A stretch of 64,000 nucleotides of DNA from assembly GCA_025758065.1 (NCBI GenBank), contig CP107199.1, positions 2,825,501-2,889,500 of the forward strand, in the 5' to 3' direction. The stretch comes from Lachnospiraceae bacterium (GTDB taxonomy: Bacteria; Bacillota; Clostridia; Lachnospirales; Lachnospiraceae). Below are positions 1-8,103 of the stretch, in pieces. The translations under genes and the position numbers were made by a program. The notes beneath the pieces are model-generated. The model did no database searches and was not told the origin of the DNA. It was given only the letters and a program-made list of their open reading frames with translations. Positions within the stretch are counted from its first letter, which is position 1; each line of letters opens with the position of its first letter.

Positions 1-3000
1 AACATCATTGCCGCAAGCAATGAGAGTACCGTGGTCGCTGAATATACGCCGGAAAGCTCACGCTCTGACAGCTTCCAGAGCGAAGCGGCTCTTGAAAAAG
101 AGTTCATCCGGCTGCTGACCACACAAGGGTACGAATACCTTACTATTCATGACGAAAATAGTCTGATCACCAACCTCAGACGGCAGTTGGAGCTTTTGAA
201 TGACTATGCCTTTACTAACGGCGAATGGAAGCGTTTCTTCACGGAAACCCTTGCCAATGCCAACGAAGGCATCGTTGAGAAAAGCCGTACTATCCAGACG
301 GATCATGTGAAGGTACTCCGCAGGGATGATGGAACTTCTAAGAACATTCAGCTCATCGACAAAAAGAACATTCACAACAACCGCTTACAGGTCATCAACC
401 AGTATGAGGAATCCGAAGGCAAGCACGACACACGCTATGATGTGACGATTCTGGTCAACGGTCTGCCCCTTGTCCATGTGGAGCTGAAGCGCCGGGGCGT
501 TGCCATCCGGGAAGCCTTCAACCAGATCAAACGCTACCAGAGAGACAGCTTCTGGGCGGCGAGCGGCTTGTACGAGTATGTGCAGATTTTCATCACCTCC
601 AACGGAACCCATACCAAGTATTATTCCAACACCACCCGAAACAGCCATATCAAAGAGATGGGCGAATCTGCAAAGCAGAAATCGAAGAAAACCAGCAACA
701 GCTTTGAGTTTACTTCCTTCTGGGCAGACGGCAACAATAAGGTGATTGCCGACCTGATTGATTTTACAAAAACCTTCCTTGCCAAGCACACCATTCTGAA
801 TGTGTTGACCAAGTATTGTGTTTTCACAACGGAAGAAATTCTGATGGTTATGCGTCCCTATCAGATTGCAGCTACCGAGCGCATCTTGAACCGCATCGAG
901 GTATCCACCAACTACAAGAAGATGGGAACACTGGATGCCGGAGGATACATCTGGCACACCACAGGAAGCGGGAAAACGCTGACTTCCTTCAAGACAGCGC
1001 AGCTTGCATCCGCACTGCCTTATGTGGACAAGGTTCTGTTTGTGGTCGATAGAAAAGACCTGGACTATCAGACTATGAAAGAATATGACCGCTTCGAAAA
1101 AGGCTCTGCCAACAGCAACGCTTCTACCAGGGTATTGCAGAGACAGCTTGAGGACAGGGACGAAAAAGGCGGCTATCATCCGTATAAGATCATCATCACA
1201 ACCATCCAGAAGCTGGACAACTTTATCACAAAAAACAAAGGACACGAAGTGTTCGGCAAGCATTGCGTTATCATCTTTGACGAGTGCCACCGCAGCCAAT
1301 TCGGAGATATGCACGCTAAGATTATCAAGACGTTCAAGAATTATCATCTGTTTGGCTTTACCGGCACACCGATTTTCGCTGCCAATGCAGGAAAAGGCAA
1401 GCACATGGAGCTGCTGACCACGCCGCAGATCTTTGGCGATCAGCTCCACACCTACACCATCGTGGATGCTATCAATGACGGCAATGTGCTTCCGTTCCGT
1501 ATCGACTATGTGAATACGGTCAAGGAAAAAGAGAACATCAAGGATAAGAATGTTTCAGCAATCGACATTGAACGGGCGATGGGTGCGCCAGAGCGTATTC
1601 GGGAAATCGTCAAATACACGCTGGAGCATTTTGACCAGAAAACCAAACGCAACAGCTTCTATTCCTTGAAGGGCAAGCGTATGGCGGGCTTCAATGCCAT
1701 GTTCGCTGTCAGCTCCATTCCCATGGCAATGAAGTATTATACGGAGTTCCAGAGACAGATTGCGGAGAGCCACCGTCAGTTTACGATTGCCACAATTTTC
1801 AGCTACGCCGCAAACGAGGAAGACCCCGAAGATGTTCTGCAAGAGGAAGGCTTCGATACCGATGCCCTTGACCAGACCTCCCGTGACTTCCTTGAAAGTG
1901 CAATCCAAGATTACAACTCTGCGTTCAACACGAACTTTGATACTTCCTCGGACAAGTTCCAGAACTACTACAAAGACTTGTCCATGCGAGTGAAAAACCG
2001 GGAAGTGGATTTGCTGATTGTCGTAAATATGTTCCTCACAGGTTTTGATGCAACCACGCTGAATACCCTGTGGGTGGACAAGAACCTCAAAATGCACGGA
2101 TTGATTCAAGCCTACTCCCGAACCAACCGTATCTTGAATTCCGTTAAAACCTACGGCAACATTGTCTGCTTCCGTGATTTGCAGAAGGCTACGGATGATG
2201 CAATCGCTCTCTTTGGAGATAAGAATGCGAGCGGCATTGTTCTGCTCAAGAGCTTCAATGATTACTGGAACGGCTATGAGGATAACCACGGGAAATATCA
2301 TCCGGGCTATGTTGACCTGCTCGAAAAGCTGAAAACAGAATTTCCTCTTGGCACTCAGATTGTTGGAGAACAGGCAGAGAAGGACTTTATCAGGCTGTTC
2401 GGCACAATTCTTAGCATGAGAAACATTCTTTCGTCCTTTGACCAGTTTGTAGAAATGGACAGCATTGCCGCACGAGATTTACAGGATTATCAGAGTATTT
2501 ACCTTGATCTTTACGATAAGTACCGCAGAAAAGAAGATGCCGAAAAAGAGGATATAACGGATGATATTGAATTTGAAATCGAACTGATCAAGCAGGTGGA
2601 AATCAATATCGACTACATATTGATGTTGGTTGAAAAATATCACGACGGTAACTGTGAAGATAAAGAAATCCTTGCCTCCATCCGCAAGGCAGTTGATGCA
2701 AGTATACAGCTTCGCAGCAAGAAGGAGCTTATCGAAGCATTTATCAGCCATGTCAATGTGGATACGCAGGTCACTACGGACTGGCGGCGCTTTGTTCTGG
2801 AACAGGAAGAGGGTGATTTGACTGAAATCATCACAAGCGAAAAGCTGAAGTCGGAAGAAGCCAGAAAGTTTGTTGATAATGCGTTCCGTGATGGAGCATT
2901 CAAAACGACAGGAACAGAAATCGACAAGCTCATGCCCCCGGTTTCACGCTTCGGCGGTGGCGGCAGAGCCAAGAAAAAGCAAGGTGTTATCGAAAAGCTG

Positions 3001-3144
3001 AAAGCCTTTTTCGAGAAATACTTCGGACTTGGAATTGCCGAGTTTAGAGCGGAAGAACAGGAAAAGCCTGTTGTTTACGAGACCGAGCCAAGCTATCAGA
3101 TGGTAGCCGAAGAATCTGCACCGTATGGAGCAAAAGACAATTAA
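1..3144 (+). CDS. hsdR: Type I restriction enzyme, R (HsdR) subunit, 5' end outside window
   Basis: Motor and nuclease subunit of a type I restriction-modification complex; it translocates DNA with ATP and cuts unmethylated DNA. The frame is open back to base 1, so the GTG at 31 is probably internal and the first codons lie upstream. Visible motifs in order: an N-terminal nuclease core with the VELK part of a D..ExK site, Walker A TGSGKT (visible residue about 321), DECH (about 427), a helicase motif FTGTP, and QAYSRTNRI near motif VI. About 1047 residues are visible, full size for the family. HsdM and HsdS are not in the window and would be expected upstream. Codon use leans to C-ending codons more than the chromosomal genes downstream, and an integrase relic follows, so transfer on a mobile island is likely. 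Confidence 0.95.
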   Translation, partial: NIIAASNESTVVAEYTPESSRSDSFQSEAALEKEFIRLLTTQGYEYLTIHDENSLITNLRRQLELLNDYAFTNGEWKRFFTETLANANEGIVEKSRTIQTDHVKVLRRDDGTSKNIQLIDKKNIHNNRLQVINQYEESEGKHDTRYDVTILVNGLPLVHVELKRRGVAIREAFNQIKRYQRDSFWAASGLYEYVQIFITSNGTHTKYYSNTTRNSHIKEMGESAKQKSKKTSNSFEFTSFWADGNNKVIADLIDFTKTFLAKHTILNVLTKYCVFTTEEILMVMRPYQIAATERILNRIEVSTNYKKMGTLDAGGYIWHTTGSGKTLTSFKTAQLASALPYVDKVLFVVDRKDLDYQTMKEYDRFEKGSANSNASTRVLQRQLEDRDEKGGYHPYKIIITTIQKLDNFITKNKGHEVFGKHCVIIFDECHRSQFGDMHAKIIKTFKNYHLFGFTGTPIFAANAGKGKHMELLTTPQIFGDQLHTYTIVDAINDGNVLPFRIDYVNTVKEKENIKDKNVSAIDIERAMGAPERIREIVKYTLEHFDQKTKRNSFYSLKGKRMAGFNAMFAVSSIPMAMKYYTEFQRQIAESHRQFTIATIFSYAANEEDPEDVLQEEGFDTDALDQTSRDFLESAIQDYNSAFNTNFDTSSDKFQNYYKDLSMRVKNREVDLLIVVNMFLTGFDATTLNTLWVDKNLKMHGLIQAYSRTNRILNSVKTYGNIVCFRDLQKATDDAIALFGDKNASGIVLLKSFNDYWNGYEDNHGKYHPGYVDLLEKLKTEFPLGTQIVGEQAEKDFIRLFGTILSMRNILSSFDQFVEMDSIAARDLQDYQSIYLDLYDKYRRKEDAEKEDITDDIEFEIELIKQVEINIDYILMLVEKYHDGNCEDKEILASIRKAVDASIQLRSKKELIEAFISHVNVDTQVTTDWRRFVLEQEEGDLTEIITSEKLKSEEARKFVDNAFRDGAFKTTGTEIDKLMPPVSRFGGGGRAKKKQGVIEKLKAFFEKYFGLGIAEFRAEEQEKPVVYETEPSYQMVAEESAPYGAKDN

Positions 3145-3158
3145 ATAATGACCAAGCC

Positions 3159-3195
3159 AAAGGCGATCAACCGTAAAAAGTTGGTCGCTTTTGTT
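3159..3195 (+). terminator. Intrinsic terminator after hsdR
   Basis: A stem of AAAGGCGATCAAC pairs with GTTGGTCGCTTT around an eight-base loop and is followed by a T-rich stretch. It begins 15 bases past the hsdR stop. Confidence 0.75.
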
Positions 3196-3507
3196 TGTGT
3201 GCCTTGCGGCGCACGTTTCTGATTGGGGGAATTTATTCGTAGAGATGAGTGGTGATCAACCGCTTTAATTCGCATATTGCTTACCCGAAGTTGATAGTTT
3301 CTTTTAATTATTATAGAAACTTTTACGTTACAGTACACGGGCTCTCCATGCCCGCGCACTGTAACAGGATTTTGCCGATGCTCCGCATTCCGAATCGGCA
3401 AAATCCGCGGTCACAACTGTATTATACGGAATTTTCAGTTCAGAAAATTCCTACCCGTGAAAAGTAACACTTTTACCAACAACCACTACAAAAAATCACT
3501 GTTGAGA
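3196..3507. other. Gene-poor end of the mobile island
   Basis: No convincing gene is seen between the hsdR terminator and the integrase promoter. The stretch holds a perfect 13-base inverted repeat, GGATTTTGCCGAT at 3367-3379 and ATCGGCAAAATCC at 3394-3406, and a smaller GGGC/GCCC hairpin just before it. Short open frames on both strands here have no ribosome site and no recognisable product. Confidence 0.5.
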
Positions 3508-3536
3508 TTGAAAAAGCAGGTTACTTATGCTATAAT
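3508..3536 (+). promoter_or_regulatory. Sigma-A promoter of the integrase relic, now facing ychF
   Basis: TTGAAA and a perfect TATAAT are separated by 17 bases. It is the only strong promoter seen between hsdR and ychF and no terminator with a clear T-run lies between it and ychF, so it may drive ychF today. Confidence 0.7.
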
Positions 3537-3585
3537 ATATAGTTGCGTTGGATTCTTTTTTTGAGATAAGACAAGAGTCCGATAA

Positions 3586-3784
3586 ATGGGCAAAAATCTA
3601 AAAGGTAAAGAGTCTGAAACGCTGTCACAGATTTTAGAGTATATCAACACGCAAGCATTAAAACAATTATGGACAGATACGTCCATGTTACGGACGAGTC
3701 ACTGGTAAATGCTATACGCCAATTTCAACAGGCTACGCCACCAGTCACAAAAAAAGGGCGTAAAAAGGGCGTACAAGAAATCTA
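3586..3784 (+). pseudogene. Tyrosine integrase relic (internal deletion and frameshift)
   Basis: Only the two ends of a Tn916/ICE-type tyrosine recombinase survive. The first nine codons read MGKNLKGKE, the usual start of such integrases in Clostridia. They join, out of frame, to the last 50-odd codons in another frame, which read QHASIKTIMDRYVHVTDES and end RKKGVQEI before a TAA. HASIKT.MDRYVHVTD is the catalytic C-terminal block including the active tyrosine. Roughly 300 residues between the ends are gone, so the protein cannot be active. The relic sits at the edge of an island carrying hsdR, with its 3' end towards ychF, as integrases usually lie next to their attachment site. Confidence 0.85.
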
Positions 3785-3796
3785 AAGAAAGGCGAA

Positions 3797-3822
3797 AACC
3801 CCGATAAATCAAGGGTTTTCGG
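3797..3822 (+). other. Inverted repeat at the island edge, possible attachment-end remnant
   Basis: AAAACCCC and AGGGTTTT form a short stem around GATAAATCA just after the integrase stop and just before the ychF start. Integrase genes of this type often end beside the element end, so this may be an att remnant or a weak terminator. The partner copy at the other element end is not in the window. Confidence 0.35.
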
Positions 3823-3838
3823 ACAGGTAAAAGATAAA

Positions 3839-4936
3839 ATGAAATTAGGTATCGTAGGACTTCCAAACGTAGGTAAAAGTACACTTTTTAACTCTCTGAC
3901 CAAGGCTGGCGCAGAATCCGCAAACTATCCATTCTGTACTATTGACCCAAACGTAGGTGTTGTACCGGTTCCGGATGAGCGTTTAAATAAGCTGACAGAG
4001 ATGTACAATTCTGAAAAAACCACACCAGCAGTGATCGAGTTCGTAGATATCGCAGGCCTGGTAAAGGGTGCTTCCAAGGGTGAAGGTCTGGGAAACCAGT
4101 TCTTATCCAACATCCGTGAAGTAGATGCTATCGTTCACGTTGTACGCTGCTTCGATGATCCTAACGTGATCCATGTAGACGGAAGCGTAGATCCGGTAAG
4201 AGATATTGAGACGATCAACTTAGAGCTGATCTTTTCTGATATTGAGATCCTGGAGCGCCGTATTGCAAAGCAGTCCAAGGGCGCTTTTAATAACAAGGAT
4301 CTTGCAAAGGAAGTAGAACTGTTAAAGGCCATCAAGGCACATCTGGAAGATGGCAAGCTGGCACGCAGCTTTGAAGTAGAAGATGAAGATGACAGGGAAT
4401 TTATCAATTCACTGAACCTTCTGACCTGGAAACCGGTTATTTTTGCTGCAAACGTAGCAGAAGATGATCTGGCAGATGACGGCGCTTCCAACCGCTATGT
4501 GCAGGAAGTACGTGAATATGCAAAGGAAAATGACTGTGAAGTGTTTGTGATCTGTGCTGAGATCGAACAGGAGATCGCAGAATTAGATGATGATGAAAAG
4601 CAGATGTTCTTAGATGACCTTGGATTAAAGGAATCCGGCCTTGAAAAACTGATCGCAGCAAGCTACCGCATTTTAGGCCTGATGAGCTATTTAACAGCTG
4701 GTCCTCAGGAATCCAGGGCATGGACCATTAAAGTAGGAACCAAGGCTCCTCAGGCAGCTGGAAAGATCCACAGTGACTTTGAACGTGGCTTCATCCGTGC
4801 AGAAGTAGTAAGCTATGATGACCTGATGGCATGCGGAAGCATGAACGCTGCAAAAGAAAAGGGCCTGGTACGTTCCGAAGGTAAGGAATATGTGATGAAA
4901 GACGGAGATGTTGTACTGTTCCGTTTTAATGTATAA
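3839..4936 (+). CDS. ychF: Redox-regulated ATPase YchF (Obg family)
   Basis: Universally conserved P-loop NTPase that binds ribosomes and prefers ATP to GTP. The N-terminus has the G1 loop GLPNVGKST (residues 6-14), the switch region DIAGLVKGASKGEG and the altered specificity motif NVAE (FAANVAEDD). The C-terminal third carries the TGS domain, including RAWTIKVGTKAPQAAGKIHSDF. Length 365 is standard. The start is the ATG with AGGTAAAAGA upstream, 54 bases past the integrase relic, so the native upstream region appears to have been replaced by island DNA. Confidence 0.97.
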   Translation: MKLGIVGLPNVGKSTLFNSLTKAGAESANYPFCTIDPNVGVVPVPDERLNKLTEMYNSEKTTPAVIEFVDIAGLVKGASKGEGLGNQFLSNIREVDAIVHVVRCFDDPNVIHVDGSVDPVRDIETINLELIFSDIEILERRIAKQSKGAFNNKDLAKEVELLKAIKAHLEDGKLARSFEVEDEDDREFINSLNLLTWKPVIFAANVAEDDLADDGASNRYVQEVREYAKENDCEVFVICAEIEQEIAELDDDEKQMFLDDLGLKESGLEKLIAASYRILGLMSYLTAGPQESRAWTIKVGTKAPQAAGKIHSDFERGFIRAEVVSYDDLMACGSMNAAKEKGLVRSEGKEYVMKDGDVVLFRFNV

Positions 4937-4960
4937 TGATCAGGGATCAATTTATAATAA

Positions 4961-4994
4961 AAACAAACTGCCTGCTTTGCAGGCACTTGTTTTA
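4961..4994 (+). terminator. Intrinsic terminator after ychF
   Basis: AAACAA-CT-GCCTGC and GCAGGC-AC-TTGTTTT form a stem with a three-base loop, ending in a T-run. Confidence 0.8.
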
Positions 4995-5046
4995 TATGGG
5001 ATCTGTTTTAACGGATAATTGCAAATAATGGAAAGGGACAGCATTT

Positions 5047-5937
5047 ATGGAATTAATCACATCCGCAGGTGCGGACTTAAGTTTTGTTCACCTAGGGATC
5101 ACCATAGAACATTTAAGAAACAGTATCAGTATATTCGGCTTCCGTATTGCATTTTACGGCATGATCATTGGCTGCGGTATGTTAGCCGGTATGGCTGTGG
5201 CATTTTCTGATGCAAAAAGGCGGGGACAGGATCCGGATCTTTATATGGATTTTGCACTGTATGGGATCATATTTTCTATTATCGGCGCCAGACTCTACTA
5301 TGTGATCTTTGAATGGGATAATTATAAAAATGATCTGCTTCAGATCTTTAACCTCCGCGCCGGCGGACTGGCTATTTATGGTGGTGTGATAGGGGCAGTC
5401 CTGACACTGGTCATTTTTACCAAAGTGAGGAAACAGTCCTTTTTCTCCATGGCAGACAGTGGTGTGCTGGGGCTGATCACAGGCCAGATCATTGGCCGCT
5501 GGGGCAACTTCTTTAACTGTGAGGCATTTGGCGGATACACCGATAACCTGTTTGCCATGCGCATTAAAGAAAGCATTGTAAACCCGTCCATGATCTCAAC
5601 TGGCCTGTTAGAACATGAGATCGTAGAAAATGGGGTAAAATACATCCAGGTACATCCAACCTTTCTTTACGAGTCCTGTTGGAACCTGTGTGTATTAGGT
5701 TTTATGCTGTGGTACAGAAAGAAAAAGAAATTTGATGGTGAGATGCTGTGGATCTATTTTCTGGGATATGGACTGGGAAGAGTGTGGATCGAAGGGCTGC
5801 GCACCGACCAGTTAAAAGTTCCGGGAACTACATTGGCAGTTTCCCAGCTGCTTTCTGCAGCATTAGTGGGAGCAGCAGTGGGAATACTTCATTATAAACA
5901 CAGTAAATTAAGAAAACAGAAGCAGGAAAACCAGTAG
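5047..5937 (+). CDS. lgt: Prolipoprotein diacylglyceryl transferase
   Basis: Membrane enzyme that moves diacylglycerol from phosphatidylglycerol to the lipobox cysteine of prolipoproteins before signal peptidase II acts. The protein has about seven membrane spans. The Lgt signature is clear: GLITGQIIGRWGNFFNCEAFGG region (residues about 140-160), with the essential Arg and Glu in RWGNFFNCE. GGLAIYGGVIGA replaces the H103 region of the E. coli enzyme with Tyr, as is usual in Gram-positives. Length 296 is normal. GGAAAGG precedes the ATG. A substrate in this window would be the nuclease lipoprotein near 26 kb. Confidence 0.95.
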   Translation: MELITSAGADLSFVHLGITIEHLRNSISIFGFRIAFYGMIIGCGMLAGMAVAFSDAKRRGQDPDLYMDFALYGIIFSIIGARLYYVIFEWDNYKNDLLQIFNLRAGGLAIYGGVIGAVLTLVIFTKVRKQSFFSMADSGVLGLITGQIIGRWGNFFNCEAFGGYTDNLFAMRIKESIVNPSMISTGLLEHEIVENGVKYIQVHPTFLYESCWNLCVLGFMLWYRKKKKFDGEMLWIYFLGYGLGRVWIEGLRTDQLKVPGTTLAVSQLLSAALVGAAVGILHYKHSKLRKQKQENQ

Positions 5938-6026
5938 ACAGTCACCTTTTTCAGACTAAAATGATCAAAAAGTGGGAGAGATCCCCACTACGCCAATGAG
6001 CGTGAGAACAACCAGAATATCATCAT

Positions 6027-6061
6027 AGACTGCAGATCGTAAGATCTGCGGTCTTTTTTTA
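6027..6061 (+). terminator. Intrinsic terminator after lgt
   Basis: GACTGCAGATC and GATCTGCGGTC form a strong stem around GTAA followed by eight T. A smaller GTGGG/CCCAC hairpin lies 40 bases upstream. The terminator isolates lgt from the dcw promoter. Confidence 0.9.
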
Positions 6062-6101
6062 CCTCCGGCGGGTATTTTTGAAAGAAAAACGTAAAAAATC
6101 C

Positions 6102-6130
6102 TTGTCATTTCCCAGTTTCTGTACTATGAT
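6102..6130 (+). promoter_or_regulatory. Sigma-A promoter of the dcw cluster
   Basis: TTGTCA and TATGAT are separated by 17 bases, 126 bases before mraZ and directly upstream of the MraZ box repeats. Confidence 0.75.
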
Positions 6131-6140
6131 AAACATACAA

Positions 6141-6177
6141 GTGGTAGAAAGTGGTGCAAAGTGGTAGAGGATGGTTG
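6141..6177 (+). promoter_or_regulatory. MraZ-binding repeats (operator)
   Basis: Three direct repeats of GTGGTNNAAA type start at 6141, 6151 and 6161, exactly ten bases apart, with a weaker TGGTTG at 6172. MraZ is known to bind tandem TGGTG-type repeats in front of its own operon. They begin ten bases after the -10 element, a position that fits autorepression. Confidence 0.8.
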
Positions 6178-6256
6178 TTGCGTGGATGAAGTGGAGGTTT
6201 AAGGAGCCTTCATTTGCATCCCGCCTTGCCATGCAATGTACAAGCAGGTGATAGCT

Positions 6257-6682
6257 ATGTTCATGGGTGAATACAATCATACAGTAGATGCGAAGGGGCG
6301 TCTGATCGTTCCTTCCAAATTCAGAGAGCAGTTAGGAGACGAATTCGTGATCACGAAGGGACTGGATAACTGCCTTTTTGTGTATGACAATTCTGAGTGG
6401 ACTGCATTAGAAGAAAAGCTTCGTGCATTACCTATTACCAACACTGCAGGACGTAAGTTTTCACGTTTCCTTTTAGGAAGTGCCGCCACCTGTGAAGTAG
6501 ACAAGCAGGGACGTATCCTTCTGCCTGCAGTTTTAAGAGAATTTGCAGGGATCGAGAAAGACGCAGTGCTTGTAGGGGTTGGAAGCCGCATCGAGGTCTG
6601 GAACAAGGATAAATGGATGCAGGCCAACACCTTTGATGATATGGAAGAAATTGCAGAACATATGGAAGGCTTGGGTATTTAA
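6257..6682 (+). CDS. mraZ: Transcriptional regulator MraZ
   Basis: DNA-binding regulator of the division and cell wall cluster, an AbrB-fold protein that forms a ring. Two half-sites are visible, DAKGRLIVPSKFR near the N-terminus and DKQGRILLPAVLR in the second half. I start it at the ATG of MFMGEYNHTVDAKG, the usual N-terminus, with CAGGTG seven to eight bases upstream; a longer frame from 6236 adds seven residues with no ribosome site. The result is 141 residues, normal for MraZ. Its stop overlaps the rsmH start by one base (TAATG), so the two are probably translated in a coupled way. The repeats upstream are its likely operator. Confidence 0.95.
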   Translation: MFMGEYNHTVDAKGRLIVPSKFREQLGDEFVITKGLDNCLFVYDNSEWTALEEKLRALPITNTAGRKFSRFLLGSAATCEVDKQGRILLPAVLREFAGIEKDAVLVGVGSRIEVWNKDKWMQANTFDDMEEIAEHMEGLGI

Positions 6683-7635
6683 TGGAGGAACATGGATTTG
6701 TACATAAGTCTGTACTGCTGTATGAGACAGTAGGCAGCCTGAATATAAAGCCGGGTGGCATCTATGTAGACGGCACTTTAGGCGGGGGCGGACATGCCTA
6801 TGAGGTGTGTAAACGCTTAGGCGGCGGAAGGCTCATCGGGATCGACCAGGATGCAGATGCTATCCGTGCAGCGGGAGAGAGACTGGCTCCTTTTAAAGAT
6901 AAGGTGACCATAGTCAGAAGCAATTACCAGAATATTGAAAATGTATTAAAAGAGTTAAATATAGAAAAAGTGGACGGCATTTATCTGGATCTGGGAGTTT
7001 CTTCCTACCAGTTAGATACTGCGTCCAGAGGATTTACTTACAGGGAAGATGCCCCTCTTGATATGCGTATGGATCAGAGAAATCCTACTACTGCAGCTGA
7101 CATTGTAAACGGCTATAGTGAGATGGAGCTGTTTCACATTATCAGGGATTACGGGGAAGATAATTTCGCCAAAAACATTGCAAAACACATTGTAAAGGCG
7201 AGAGCAGAAAAGCCTGTTGAAACCACCGGTGAGCTTTCTGAGATCATAAAGGCAGCGATCCCGGCAAAAGTACGGGCTACAGGAGGCCATCCTGCCAAGC
7301 GTACGTTCCAGGCTATCCGTATTGAATTAAACCACGAACTGGATGTACTGGAAAATTCTATTGATACAATGATCCGTCTTTTAAATCCGGAAGGAAGATT
7401 AAGCATCATCACTTTCCATTCATTAGAAGACCGTATTGTAAAAACAAGATTCCGTACCAATGAAAATCCGTGTATCTGTCCGCCGGATTTCCCGGTGTGC
7501 GTATGCGGAAGGAAGAGTATGGGCAAGGTGATCACCCGAAAACCGATCCTTCCATCAAAAGAGGAACTGGAGGAGAACAGCCGTTCAAAGAGCGCAAAGC
7601 TTCGTGTATTTGAACGTGCAGAAAAGGAGGAATAA
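6682..7635 (+). CDS. rsmH: 16S rRNA (cytosine1402-N4)-methyltransferase
   Basis: Methylates N4 of C1402 in the decoding centre of 16S rRNA using S-adenosylmethionine. Visible: the cofactor loop VDGTLGGGGHAYEV (about residues 29-42), IGIDQDADAI, GIYLDLGVSSYQLD, and the C-terminal block LSIITFHSLEDRIVK. A cysteine-rich stretch CICPPDFPVCVCG near the C-terminus is typical of the family. Length 317 is standard. Second gene of the dcw operon, overlapping mraZ by one base; old name mraW. Confidence 0.97.
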   Translation: MEEHGFVHKSVLLYETVGSLNIKPGGIYVDGTLGGGGHAYEVCKRLGGGRLIGIDQDADAIRAAGERLAPFKDKVTIVRSNYQNIENVLKELNIEKVDGIYLDLGVSSYQLDTASRGFTYREDAPLDMRMDQRNPTTAADIVNGYSEMELFHIIRDYGEDNFAKNIAKHIVKARAEKPVETTGELSEIIKAAIPAKVRATGGHPAKRTFQAIRIELNHELDVLENSIDTMIRLLNPEGRLSIITFHSLEDRIVKTRFRTNENPCICPPDFPVCVCGRKSMGKVITRKPILPSKEELEENSRSKSAKLRVFERAEKEE

Positions 7636-7638
7636 GGT

Positions 7639-8103
7639 ATGGCTTCTTATATTCACGGCTCAGCGGCGCCAAAGCCAGAACAAGACTGGCGGGAAGAACA
7701 ATTAAGAAGAAGACGGCAGCAGGATATAGGAAAAAATGTAAAGAAGCATCACCGTATCCGCAGAAACCAGGAACGTGCCATGTACATGGATCTTCCTTAC
7801 GTTATTATACTGACCTTAGCGTCCATCTGCACCTTATACCTCTGTGTCAATTATCTTCACATTCAGTCTGCCATTACAGCCAGAATGCATAATATCGAGG
7901 CTATGGAAGAAAAATTAGAGAAGATGCGTACAGAAAATGATGCCTTAGAGACCAGTATTAATACCAGCATTGACTTAAATGAGATTTATGAGATCGCTAC
8001 CAAGGAACTGGGTATGGTCTATGCAAAAAAAGACCAGGTTCTCTTATATGACAAGACGGAAAGTGAGTACGTAAGGCAATATGAAGACATCCCGGAATAC
8101 TAG
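7639..8103 (+). CDS. ftsL: Cell division protein FtsL-like
   Basis: Small bitopic division protein, expected to pair with FtsB/DivIC and FtsQ/DivIB and to activate septal wall synthesis. The first 55 residues are cytoplasmic and very basic (LRRRRQQ, KKHHRIRR). One membrane segment follows (PYVIILTLASICTLYLCVNYL), then an outside coiled coil (about residues 85-115) and a short tail. Sequence is poorly conserved in this family, so the call rests on topology, the ELGM motif and position between rsmH and the first PBP. GGAGGAATAAGGT provides a strong ribosome site. Its last 23 bases overlap the next gene. Confidence 0.82.
   Translation: MASYIHGSAAPKPEQDWREEQLRRRRQQDIGKNVKKHHRIRRNQERAMYMDLPYVIILTLASICTLYLCVNYLHIQSAITARMHNIEAMEEKLEKMRTENDALETSINTSIDLNEIYEIATKELGMVYAKKDQVLLYDKTESEYVRQYEDIPEY

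Noticed and set aside
385..1449. A 354-codon frame on the minus strand inside hsdR
   Set aside because: It is a shadow of hsdR codon structure: no ribosome site, no domain, and complete overlap with a well-supported gene. The same applies to 1555-2301 minus.
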